A stretch of DNA of 64,000 nucleotides from Amaurobius ferox (Eukaryota; Arthropoda; Arachnida; Araneae; Amaurobiidae). The stretch is from positions 95,712,914-95,776,913 of the forward strand of contig OX578138.1 in the NCBI GenBank assembly GCA_951213105.1. The letters are read 5' to 3'. Position numbers and translations under genes: made by a program. The notes beneath the pieces are model-generated. The model had not been told where the DNA came from. It saw only the letters and a program-made list of their open reading frames with translations, and did not search any database. Below are positions 46,213 through 58,081 of the stretch, in pieces (the stretch's first letter is position 1; every line of letters starts with the position of its first letter).

Positions 46213-48669
46213 CTTCTTGCAAATAACCACTTACAGAACTTCCTTGAAGAAAGCAAGCAAATGCCATTAAGGTGACTGCAGTTGTTTAGAAGGCGTTGTT
46301 AGGCCCCGTCTTAAGGCTAAGAGACAGTTAGAACATTATATACAATTAACAATCGCTAAGAACGAACTGCAGTGAGACTAACAATCCGTATAGAGCTAGA
46401 ATACACACAGCAAATATACTCAAGTGTGTCATACATGTCCTCGAAATAAACAGCTATAAGCATATTGCAACGGGTCGCTAGGGGCTCTGTCTCTCGCCCA
46501 CGAAGACGAAGAGTTAGGAAAATGAAATGTCATTGATGTGATATTAAAAATAAAACTAAAAGGGGAAATTATGAACATTTTAAGTATTGTTAAAAACTGA
46601 CAGGAATTTAGAGAGAGGAAATATAGTCAAACCCTTGTGAATGAAGAAAGGTGAAATTAACTGCATTTTGCCTCATTTCGACTTTCCCATATCAATCTCC
46701 ATTAATAAATACCTTATAGGACTTTATTTTTTATTTTACTAGGAAAACTGTGAAAAATCGTTATCGTCGGTCTAAATGATTGTAATTATAGTGTGTTACC
46801 CCTAACTTTAATGTTCTCGAAAAACTCTTCCGATTGATGCTATACTTGAAATTAATCCCCTAGGACTTAACGCTTTCCTCCAACCCCACCAGGAAGGCAA
46901 ATAACGTCACGAACTCAAAATATGTATCTCGGTTATTTTTCACAAAAATGAGTGAAACAATTAAGTGTCATGATCATTGAGCCATAAATGACCCCATTAA
47001 GACATGATTATGCCAATTTCTATACTGTGCTGCCATGTTAAAAAAATATAAAATTTCGAATACATTTACAATTTTTCTCTCGAATTAAAAAAGATTCTGT
47101 CTAGATTTACATTCTTGGATAACAAAATAGGATATAAAATTTTGTGAAATTTTTTTAATATTTGTCGCAGCAATCGTGTGCGCAAGAAATTGACCACAGA
47201 CTTGCATACATACAGACAGACAGACAGACGGGCATCACTCCAAAAAATTAAAACGTATTCCGAGAGTCCAAAAACATATATCGGCATCACAATCTCTAAT
47301 TCGAAAATTTTCGTGAAAACAATAATATTATATATACTAAATTACAAGGTAGGTGAACGTAAAAAGAAAGGAATGACGCAGTAATAAAGAAGAAATTAAC
47401 ACAAGCAAGGAACAGGTTTCGAAAGTTAATTATTTCAATCCACAAACTATAAAATTGAGGGCGCAAACTATTCCGTCTGTTCTTTTTTCTAAAAGGGGGC
47501 CTTATAATGCCTTCAATGCAAGTGTATTCACCTTATTGAAATATGCCTGCTTTATTCAAAGAAATACTGCTAGTGGTTATATATTTCCATGACAACATAA
47601 TAAACAACAATTCGTCGTTGCTGAACTTTAATAATAGCAGACCCGATCCAGTAGTGCCAATTGCTTCACTACTATGAGCAATACTCTAAAATTGAATTTC
47701 AGTTACTTCAGTTTACATTCTGTAAATATAAGTTTAGCGCAGTTTTAGTTTTTAGTCATAAAATATTTCTGTTCCAGATATTCGAAATATATTATCAGTG
47801 AAGCGACAGAACTGTTTTCTCAGTTTTTATCTCATCAGAGATCCTCTGCAACGAATTTCCGTTGGCTGCTCTGAAATAGTTTGATAAGTTAACCGTGTTT
47901 GTGTTAGCTGTGCCTGTGTAATATATATATGTATGCATGTCTAATACCGGCGTGTTGAAAATCCAGACCACACGAATCACCCGAAGTTTAAGAGCTGTTG
48001 AATGAGCAAGCGATAATTCTGGTAAGTGTGTTATACATATACCTGCGTAATACAGCTATGTGTAATACATCAGCCTGATAAAAAGATTTACTTGACAACC
48101 TGTAGATTTTTAACTGTGGATATAAATGAGTTAAATTGTAGTATTTGGTTTAATCAGAATTTAACAAAACATGTGCTGTTTACTCTTAATGTCAAGTGAT
48201 GCTTTCATTATATATATTATTATTACACATATAAAACGAACTCTTTTTTTTTATTATATTCAATCCTACTTTTATATACTGTTTTTTTACTTTCTATATA
48301 TACTCGTATTTTATACTATTCTTATACAATTTTTATAAATTAGATTTATACTATTTTATTTCCTATTTTTATATAGTATTTTTATGCTACTTTTATACCA
48401 TTTTTTATACGAATTTTTAAAATATTTTTATACTATTTTAAATATTATTTTATACTATTTTTATATATATCAAATGTATCTTCGATTTTCCCGGGACAAT
48501 ATATTCAAGCGAATTAATATTAGGCTTAAGGTCTGCGGATTTAATGTTCATTCACATTGGAAAGGAGGATCGTGAGACCGAAATAAAAAAGACAACAAGA
48601 TGATGCATGGGAGAAGAGTCAATGAGAAGCTGGAAATATCAAAACAAAAGAACAATCCGTAACCTAATC
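46213..48669. other. Non-coding modules D, E and F of copy 4
   Basis: Collinear with 18,970-21,473, including an ACAGACAGACAGACAG tract near 47,213 and the TTTTATACTA low-complexity tract at 48,245-48,475. No gene recognised. Confidence 0.55.
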
Positions 48670-50109
48670 CCGTCTGCCCTCATGTATTCATGAGGAAATC
48701 TCGCCTGGGTGGAGGGAAACATTGCTTTTTGCTCAGCTCCGAGCGACAGTCTGAGGTGTGTATAAAGAAACGAAAGTAGGAGCTTGTATTTTTTACTTCC
48801 ATGTATTGTAGTACTGAGAAGGTATTGATTTCCTGAAAATACGATATTGTAAACGTAAAATACCTCCTGAACGCGATTATTTTGTTTTAAATACAGCGGT
48901 TCTCTAATTTTGATCACTGACTTTTCGCACTGACCATTATATGAAAATTTCAAGTGTTATCTCACTATGGGCATTTAAAAGGCCCCCAAGTAATATTACT
49001 TCATGTCATCTATTAATGTCATCTATTAAATATTTAATAAAATAAGTATGACACATGTCTATTCTTAATTAAATTAATTCCATATAAATACAATTTAAAA
49101 TCTAACTGTGGGTGTGTTTGTTTATTTGTTTGTCTCCTCATCACGAAAGAACGGCTGTACCATATTTCATGAAATTTTGGGTTGCCGTAAAATAGTCTCA
49201 CCTGAAACATAGTCTAAGTCTTGAGTTTCTAGGACCAGGCAAGCCAAAATTTTATAAAAAACAACCTCCCATACAGGTAGCATTATGCAGACCATTTTGT
49301 TTCTGGAAAATTTTTTGACAGAAAAATGGAACATTGCTAAACAACGGAATGAAACCTAAAGACGATTTTATGAAGCAGACGATTTTATTTAATCTTTCCT
49401 ATTTAAATGATTAATTTTTTTTTAACTTATATAAATTCATAAATAATTTTTTAACTCATATAAAAATTTAGCCAATTGTTGAAACCATTTTAGTGCTTTC
49501 ATTTTGGCATATGTTGATTCAATGTAACATCACTTATATTTTGACATATATTGAATAAATTTCATATTTTGTATATATTTGCTTTCAAACAGGACCAGGA
49601 TGTTTTTTCTTCAGATCAGCTGATCAGAGTTGATTCAACGAAAAAAATAACTTAACACCAATATTCAGCAGCCCACGTTTGATGATGATTCCTTAATTCG
49701 AGTTATATCGAGATTTGTCAAAGTTTACTGACAAGTTTATAGGGCTTTAATCCAAAATCTCTGGTGAGACTTCTGGAAACAGTTCTGACGCTAATATTAC
49801 ACCCTTTTGAATGAATAAATAATTTAATTTTGATGCCCGAATTCCTCGAAGAACTCACAATAATTCGCCTTATGCCATTGTTTCACGTGGGCTTGATTCC
49901 ACAGTATGTACATTCCTCATTCAGTAGCTAAAATCACACGTATCTTGATATTTCGTCATCGTGTTATGGATATAAGTATTGTTCATGTTCAATTTTATAC
50001 AGAGGTTCAATAATATTCTCATGTAGGATGATCACTATTTTTGACCTGTAAATAACTATGAATGATGTTTTGGTCAATTTTTCACTATAGAGAAAAGATG
50101 TACACATCC
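48670..50109. other. Non-coding module G of copy 4
   Basis: Collinear with 21,474-22,860 and with 1-1,530. The 104-codon minus ORF 48,639-48,953 is broken in copy 2 and has no recognised product. Confidence 0.55.
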
Positions 50110-50480
50110 TCTCAGTTTCATCAGTTTCTCAGTTTCCTCTCAGGTTCATCCTATCAGATGTACACATCCTCTGCCAAAACTGCCGCCGTGTTCATGCTGA
50201 GTACGATCATGTTAAACATGTGGGTCCGAAAGTCCTTCCGAGAGGTTGGTGGTACGGAAAGGAGGGTACGGTCCCTGTGGATGCCTCCCGCTCTGGGTTC
50301 CGGTCTAAATTGGGTGGCACTTCCCGACAGTCCAAACTGTTAACTTACACCTTTCTGGTAGGTCGGACGGTCTGGGTTTCAACAACATCAACAACAACAA
50401 CATTCTCTCAGTTTGTACCGGCCACACAATAAGTTACCGTAAGCCTTAGGATTGGTAGTGTAGTCTGGACCTTTAATATC
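50110..50480 (+). mobile_element. Headless SINE inserted in copy 4 only, next to SINE-tail insert
   Basis: A plus-oriented SINE body at 50,173-50,401 (starting at AAACTGCCGCCGTG, ending in an (AAC)n tail) sits within CATCCTCT-like repeats (50,164-50,172 and about 50,401-50,409). The pol III head is missing, so it is 5' truncated. It shares with the 5S-headed SINE the phrases GTACGGTCCCTGTGGATGCC and GGTCGGACGGTCTGGGT. Copy 2 has an uninterrupted site at 22,858-22,872, so the insertion came after the duplication. The nearby 50,110-50,165 has several short repeats of CTCAGTTTC. The 63-bp SINE-tail insert follows at about 50,412-50,475. Confidence 0.8.
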
Positions 50481-52960
50481 CTCTCAGTGTGTAAACCAAA
50501 AACAAACTGAAGTATGTATGCTTCTACTAGTTCTACCAACACCTGCCTCTGTAAGATGTTGCAACACAGACAGTAATATGAACAATATGGACAACAAATT
50601 ATTCCTGAAGTAATATCTGAAGTAATATCTTAATACGAACGTGTGGTTTTACACTTTTGTAAATATGTCTAGTACATAAATTTTGTTATATATTAAGTTT
50701 TGTCTTTTTCACTTTTCAATTTTTACTAAATAAACTTATATACATTCACGTGTTCGTATGTTAGAATAGCTGAATATTTAAAATGTCATCGAATTTACAG
50801 TTTTTCAATTATTTTAATTATACTCGTTAATTACCATTCTGGTTCCAGTATCTATAAAGTCTCTAATATTCGCATAAAATGTGAAACTTCGCCCAAACCG
50901 TATGTTTCTTCGTGTATATGCATTGATTACGTGGAATATTTCCTGAAAATTATCACCGGAAATAGTCTCGAGGTAAAGTTCTGGCCCGTTTGTTCGAGCT
51001 ACGTGATGAAGTGAAGTTGTTTCTTCTCTATTCTAAATTCGAATAAAAAGACTGTTTAAATGACTTCTTATGTCTATCAGTTCTTGCTTATTTAGCACAT
51101 ATTTTTTTCCTTTTTGTATGAACTTTACTTTAGTCTTTATTTTTCCTTTGGGGGAAGGGGGTCGCATACATATAGCATGAGTATAAAGGGGCATGAGTAT
51201 AAAGTCGATGAAGTTTTGGAACCCCTGGTTTAGGGGTTACAAAATTATATTACAGTCCGAATGCGGGATAAGAAGCAACTGTGCACTAGCCAATTAAGGG
51301 CGTTAAGAGAGGATATTATATTGTTAATTTTTTTCTATCAGCTATGACCATAATTCGGGCCAGTTTTTTAGATTTATTTCCAGCCAATTGATAATAACGT
51401 TAACTAGACGAAATCGTATAATTTATAAAGTGCAACTTTCGAATATTTTCAGTACATATTGACCTGCGTGAAATTACTGGTAATAATACCCTTTTAATAT
51501 TTTGTGATCTTATAATCTGGAAGTAGATAATGTTATCTGTTTGGGACATAACTACAAACGGGCCAAATGGCTAGCATCGAAACATTCACCTGTGACTTGC
51601 CGGTCTATAAATTAAATATAGTGAAATTCAAACTTGAATAGATAGAATTAGTGCCAATATGCACCAAAAAGTTATTTCATATTCGAAATTTGCTAGCTTA
51701 TTTAGCAGCTGCAGAAATAGTGATTTGGAATGAAACCATGTGTTTAAAAATTTACCTCTCCCCTTTTTCACACCTTACAACCTAGTTGAAAAGCGTTTAA
51801 TATAAATAAAACAAATTAATGTAGTATTGTGATAATTTTAAAAATATTACCTTGGAATGTATCGTATTTTAGAGCTGTTTAAATAAAATTGCATTGGTGT
51901 TGGAAAGTGTTTCATAATCAATTCTTTATGCATGATTGATTTTTTTGTTAAAATTTTACAACATATTTGAAAAGTGTTCATAACGTTGTTCATTCAATCT
52001 GTCTGTCTGTTCGTTCGCAAGATAACTGCCGTAGAAATGACTTTCAAAATTAAATTTTAGTATGTTGCTGAATCGGTCTCTGGAACATAAGGGAATGCAA
52101 ATGAATAATATCACCCAATTTGTTTTGGAATAAACCCGGGTTGAAAAAACGAAATACATTGAAATCTATTGGACCTATGTTTTTTTTGCGAATTTAAAAT
52201 TCAAAAATTGCTTCGAAAATTTTGATAAATTTTCAAAGTATCCTATAAAATATATAAAAAAAATCAGCAAAATATGTTATGCAGTTTTTTTAATAAAAAT
52301 TTAAATAATCATTGCACTCATATAATATGCGGAGATCACGTGACCCACTTCAAAATAAAAAATTGCATCCATCTTGTGTCACAATCATGATTTCGAAAGT
52401 TCTTTTTAATTTCTATTTAATGTTGCATACGTCCTAAAACCGCTTTATTTTTTATTTTTTCCTGTGCAGCTTTATTCTCAGCCAACGCATTAACATTATT
52501 TGAATTTCACTAACGCAAAATTATTTAGATCTGGAGTCTGAATTATAGCTGATATGAATGACACAATCATTGATTTTACATAGAGAAGCAGACGATTCTA
52601 TAATATTCCTTTTTACGATGAAGTTTTAAGCAGAGCACTTTTTAGAAAGTACTTTTACCTTCTGCATTTTAAGTTTTAAGTAAAATAAATGATTGTTTCA
52701 TTGTGATAATTTTTAAAATTATGAATGAAAAAAATGAAAAAAGTTTATGAACGAACTTGTTTACGCTGTACTTAAATAAACGGGTTAGTTATGTCGAAAT
52801 TTGGAATCATTCTTGTATCCTAAGTGTACTCCTATGACTCTAAAGGATACGTTGTAACAGTATATATACATTCATATGTAAGTATATTACATTCTTCATA
52901 GAGTTTTTGCCAGAACAATTTGAAGTATGCATGAGATTGTGTGTGGTAATAGGGTGCAGA
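50481..52960. other. Non-coding module H of copy 4
   Basis: Collinear with 22,950-25,270. It has about 110 bases near 52,280-52,390 that copy 2 has lost but copies 1 and 3 keep (the AAATAATNATTGC and GATCACGTGACCCA block). No recognised gene. Confidence 0.55.
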
Positions 52961-54170
52961 CCAGCCTGCTATACATATTGTTTAAAAACTACTGAACGAC
53001 AAAATATCTCTGGAACGATTGGTCTTACACAGATTGTTCAAATTTAGGAAATACTTCTAATAAGATAAATTTTCCGACTGCGAAATTTTGGGTCACGAAG
53101 CATGTTCAGAAATTTTTTTTATATAAAATATAATTTTTTATTAAGGTCAGCAATTAGCGAAGATTTAGCTAGATAATTGCTCTTTATATTTTTATTTATA
53201 GAACTCTTGAAAGTTAATTCCGGAACTGAAATGTGTCAAAGTAATAAGTGTTAATATAATTTCACTCTAACAAAACAAGTGATCAAAGGAAAGATTTTAC
53301 GGATCGCATGAAATTTGAATTACGATAGAAAAAATTTATCTTCGAAAATTGACATGTGTACACTAAAAGTGTAAGTTCTTAAATGTATGTTTTTGATTTA
53401 TATATATATATATATATATACAGTCTTTACAAAAAGTCTAAGACAGTCCTAAATTATCCGAAAAACATTTTAATTAATAATAACTTTGGTATTAGTTTTT
53501 GATCGTAATGACAATAGAACTTCTTTATTTGACTAATTGGGCTATGAAAAATTATTTTTTAACCGAAAAACATTTCTAAGCGGCTGTTTCGAGAGTTACA
53601 TGTTATACCCTTTAAATACAAATATTGTCATATGATCCAAATTTTCATGCAATTATAGTCCACATTAATTAAAACATTTTTTATAATAGAAACATAGGTA
53701 TATGACCCATCGTTCAGAAGGTATGTAGTCGTGAAATTATTTAAAACATTTTGTAAAATAAGATTACAGAAAATTTAGAGTAGAAACATATGCTTATTTA
53801 TCAATTAGATGCGAGGAGCAAGATCGTTTTACCATATTTATCTCCATTCAATTTTAAATACCACTCCAATATTGCATAACTTTAATCATGGACCATTTCC
53901 GCTTTCCTTTTAAATCGATCTGTCATTACCACTTTGTATTAGATAGATCTAACGTGCGCACTCATGGACCTCTCTTAGTTATTGGGGTTCCTAAGAACTG
54001 TCTTAGGAACCCTCTATACAACTTTTCCTAACCGCATCCAAATGCAAATGATATGAATGGAATAAACATCTGTCGGTTTTACGGTAGAAAATGTTAGAAC
54101 TTTAGAATTTAATTATCAATTCTACTGACACTAAACGAACAGACACTTGATATATACCTATAATTACCGT
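52961..54170. other. Non-coding module I of copy 4, with hairpin
   Basis: Aligns with 25,310-26,480 and 8,111-9,260. It contains (TA)n at 53,399-53,420 and a perfect 11-bp inverted repeat GGGTTCCTAAG / CTTAGGAACCC with a 6-base loop at 53,985-54,012. No coding evidence. Confidence 0.5.
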
Positions 54171-55024
54171 AACCGGTCAAATGACAGGTTTTTAGATTAC
54201 GACTTTCTTCTTTTATTGAATGCAGATAATATTGAATTTTTAATGAAATATTATACAAAATTTTACGTAATAGACTACATTCGGTTTCCAAAACTCGATG
54301 TTCTTCTTCTATTCTGCATGTTCTCCTAGATGTAGCACCTATTGACATTTCTTCCCAAACAGTACCATCCATCGAAATATTTTGCTTATATTTCATTCTC
54401 ATCTTCAGAACTTGTGAGCAATCTCATCCTTTTTCGTCCTCTTCATATTATATTCACAATATTCTCCTCTTCATCGTCGGTATTTGAAGGCTTGCACTCA
54501 GTGTCTAATACATTATTATCATTTTCCAATAATATATCATCACTTTCAGATAGTTGACCTTCATCAATTTTCGAAAACTCTCCTGTGTTATTTATTTCAT
54601 CTGAGAACTTGGTGTGCCTTGAATGTTTCGAGAAATTTTCACTGTAAAGATTAGGGATGGATTTCCGTTGTAAAAATAAAATATAAAATAACTGGTAAAT
54701 ACATTTTAATTTTTGTCACCTTCTCTTGCTACTCGAAATTTTACACACTTTATTAAAATTTGGATACGCAAATATTTTAAATTGAACTTTCTACGTAACT
54801 GGCCTTGCCGAAATTTGCAGGAAACTGATGAAAATAAGTTGTTATATGACAATTCCGATAACCTTATAAGGCAATACATTTTTCTTCCGGTCAAATGACC
54901 AGTCGTGGTAGATGACGGTAGACTATGTATCTTTATCATACAAACACAAGAAGAAAAATAAATAAAGCATTGATTGTATACATTTAATAGAAAAAGTCAT
55001 GACGTCAATTGCGAAATAGGGATA
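54171..55024 (-). pseudogene. piggyBac-like transposase N-terminal relic, copy 4
   Basis: Minus-strand frame between about 54,575 and 54,305: an acidic stretch with QLSESDDILLENDN, then DDEEENIVNII, a stop, RGRKRMRLLTSSEDENE, a frameshift, then ISMDGTVWEEMSIGATS. The downstream catalytic core is absent. The LTR retrotransposon has inserted into its flank at 55,024/55,025, where copy 2 is intact. Confidence 0.55.
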
Positions 55025-55896
55025 TGTGGCGTGGCTCCGCTGAAAAACTTCAATTACACTTTGGCCGTTAATCGTATTTCTGCACGCCACTTGCTCAATT
55101 ACCGAGCATATCTCCAGGTTCTGATTAATTGGAAAATGCATCACGAGAACACACAATAAATACTAATTAAAAGTTAATAAAGCTTTTATTTTAAAATACT
55201 TATATTCAAAACTTGTTACTTAAAATTTAAAAACCACAAAATGTCATCTTAATTACATACAACATATTTACATTCGCTAAGTAGTAGGTATTGGATAATG
55301 ATCAATCTGATCATTCTCCCCTCTCTAGTTAAATTAAATATCATATTAGCCCTCAAGTTAGGCAGTTAACTTCCTTATTAAATTCTAATTATATTCTCTG
55401 ATACTCAATCTGCAGTGGGAGAGGACAAAAGGACTTACCCCTTTTAGGGACTGGTAGGACGGCATCGAGGATGACCTCCGTCGATTTTTTAGCACGATCA
55501 GCACTTAACTCTGAAAATTACCAACTGAGTTCTCTCTCCGCTCTTCTTCTCCTCGTCGGGACCTCGGACAGCCCCCTGGCCGGGCTCCATAGCTGACGCT
55601 TGGCCGCTATAGGTTCGAAAACCCATAAATTCAGTGACGCGGCCGGGCTCCCTCGAATCACTGGATTTGGCCCCTTCCAAAGGGTTGGCTAAAAATTGGG
55701 GGGCTCCAGCCCTCTTGCAGGTGTCCATTTTATTTAAAAATAAGATAGCGTCCTTTGCCATTTTCTCACCACTGCAGCTGGTCTCTTACTCATAGCCATG
55801 GAATGTCAACCGTTTCCAAAGAGAGAAGGGGGGGGGGGGGTAATACTTTCTAGAAGTGAAGTGGCGACAGGAAAATTCCTATACTGTCCCACGACA
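55025..55896 (-). repeat. 3' LTR
   Basis: About 872 bases, beginning TGTCGTGGGACAG and ending GCCACGCCACA on the minus strand (TG...CA ends). It matches 63,475-64,000 over the 526 bases visible, with 6 substitutions counted. On the minus strand AATAAA lies at about 55,184-55,190, consistent with a polyadenylation signal. It holds a G-run at about 55,830-55,841. The 87-codon minus ORF 55,498-55,761 inside it is unassigned. Confidence 0.9.
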
Positions 55897-55911
55897 CTGG
55901 CTTCCCCCCAA
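55897..55911 (-). promoter_or_regulatory. Polypurine tract
   Basis: On the minus strand TTGGGGGGAAG (55,911 to 55,901) lies 4 bases before the LTR start. Such a tract primes plus-strand synthesis in LTR retrotransposons. Confidence 0.75.
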
Positions 55912-58081
55912 CAAGGGAAAAGAAACCAAGTTTCTTTTTCAAATGCTTAAACTACCAAAAAAAAGGTTACAAATTATGCACAGTATACATATATAAAAAG
56001 AGATAACAATAACATTCAACAATAAAGTTATACATTAAATTATATACATAATGACACGCCCTGTAGGTATGGAGATATTCTGTCTCTCCAAGTATGTCCA
56101 AAGACTAATTAAGGTGCATGATTGTCCCTGTCGGTAGGGTATAAATATTGTCACTGTCCGTTGTAGCATACTGATTGTACTTTCTAGTCTGTTAAGTGTG
56201 TTCACATAATATGAAAGTTTGTCATGAGAACTCATGAATTGGGAACAATTGTTCGTTCACATTATACACTAAAGGATTGATATTGTTCTGTAGGGTAACA
56301 AAATTAGTGATATTCCATATGGAAGGAATATTCTCTGAGCAGGATCAGCTGTGACATCACTTTATAAAAAGAAGTTGCACTAAAACTGTGTAAATGACGT
56401 TGCACTTAACACTGCGAACATGGAGTTGCACTAAGACGTTGCATTAAAACGATGAAAATGAAGTTGCATTACAACGTTGCACTAAAACGATGAAAATGAA
56501 GTTGAAGTTGCACTGTTTGGTACCCTTTGGTCCAAGGAAGGAATGATTTCGTTTTCGGTTAATGATGCTGCATACATGTGCTGGTAAAGGCTTATGTGAG
56601 CTGTAAAACTACGCCTTTGTTGCCGCAAAAGTCTTTATAATGGCAACTTTCGTTTTTGAAGACCGGAACCGTGTCTGCAAACTTCTGCAGTAATCATAGT
56701 TAGGGTATGTAAATGCACATAGTTTTTTTCCACAATGTACTTTATCAATATAAAAAAAAACTGATGTAATTTCAGATTAGACATTCTATTCGTACTTTAA
56801 TATACAACTAGACGTAAGAGGTTTAGAGTCCTTGAACTCTGTCCACTGCATTGTACCAGAGAACATTTTACTTTTAATGTTTTCTACATTCTTACCCTAC
56901 TTATTTTACATTAAATACATTTATTTTATCTTAATCACATTTATTTTACATTAATCATTTATATAAATATTCTTTATAGAAATTCTTATTGAACGAGGAA
57001 TTTTTGTTTTCTTAAGAATTATTTATTCTTATTTACAAGAGCCCTCTTAAATGTCTTATTTCATTCTAGACCTTAATCAATCACCTCAATCTATCCTCTA
57101 ACCATTTCTCTATTCATTCCTAATAATTTTTCTACTAATTTCTACTTAATTCTCTAAGCATTTCTCTATTCATTTCTAATAATTTTTCTACTAATTTCTA
57201 CTTAATTCTCTAACCATTTCTCTATTCATTTCTAATAATTTTTCTACTAATTTCTACTTAATTCTCTACCCATTTCTCTATTCATTTCTAATCATTTTTT
57301 GATTCCCATCCGGCTGTACGGTTTAAAATTGCCATCCCTGGTACAGGCTTGTACCGCTATACTTTCTACTCTAGCATCGGTCACTTTTCGTACGACCTGA
57401 CAAAAGTTTTTTTTTTTCTTTTATTTTTCTTTACGTGGGCCAATAACAGACGCTGTTTTTGATTCTGTCCTGCGGTAATTCTCTCTAATTGAAACCGCGT
57501 ATGTGATTTGCTTCCGCTTGTCATGTGACCGGAGAGCGAGTAGGGTCGAAAAAAATTCAAAGTCAGTACTTTCTCTTTGTGTGCTGCACAACGGATTTTC
57601 ACAAATTGGATTACACATATTAATTTTTCTGGAAGTTCCGTGAGTGAAATTAATCTTATTATTTATTTTAGGATGACAGTTTAATGTACCTGTTTCGCTA
57701 GGGTGCTTAAATTTGCTTACTTAAAGTTTAAATTACTTATTTTAGGAATTAGATTTGCTTAGGTTGTTCGACTGACAGCCGATCGCTCTGTCTGTCCGGT
57801 CATTTAAACTTTAGACGCCTGCATCTCAGTTTATCTTACCTTAACTCCCTAAGTTTTAAATTACGTGAAAGTTTAATTTAATTGCCTCACATTTGCAGTT
57901 ATTTCTTTAAATATTATTTATAATGGCACGTTAATGATAGAAATTTTGTTACATTTCGTTTTACTCCTCTAAGTCTTTACTGAGATAACCTTTACTCTGG
58001 ATTTAATTTAATCGGTATTATTTTAACTTATATTTACGTGACCTACGTGTAACTTTAAATTATTTTCCCGACCTATTCACG
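55912..58081 (-). other. Non-coding 3' region of the LTR element
   Basis: No env-like protein was recognised in about 2.2 kb between the integrase stop and the polypurine tract. Contents include a minus ORF of 66 codons at 56,035-56,235 (unassigned), an imperfect repeat of GTTGCACTAAAACGATGAAA-like phrases at about 56,380-56,515, a 56-bp tandem repeat at 57,097-57,300, and two overlapping ORFs of 65-73 codons at 57,381-57,618. Confidence 0.6.
57097..57300 (-). repeat. 56-bp tandem repeat inside the LTR element
   Basis: The phrase TCTAACCATTTCTCTATTC (with small variations) recurs at 57,097, 57,153, 57,209 and 57,265, exactly 56 bases apart, giving about 3.6 units. It is pyrimidine/AT-rich on the plus strand. 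Confidence 0.85.

Larger units (their letters stand above)
40840..55024. repeat. Segmental duplication, copy 4
   Basis: Near-identical to copy 2 through all modules A to J, and interrupted at 55,025 by the LTR retrotransposon. Relative to copy 2 it has extra sequence at about 41,012-41,306, 43,430-44,540, 50,110-50,410 and 52,280-52,390, and a longer TA repeat at 53,399-53,420. Confidence 0.85.

Noticed and set aside
55912..58081. Envelope gene of an errantivirus
   Set aside because: No ORF with a signal peptide, furin site or transmembrane segment was recognised; the longest ORF here is 73 codons.
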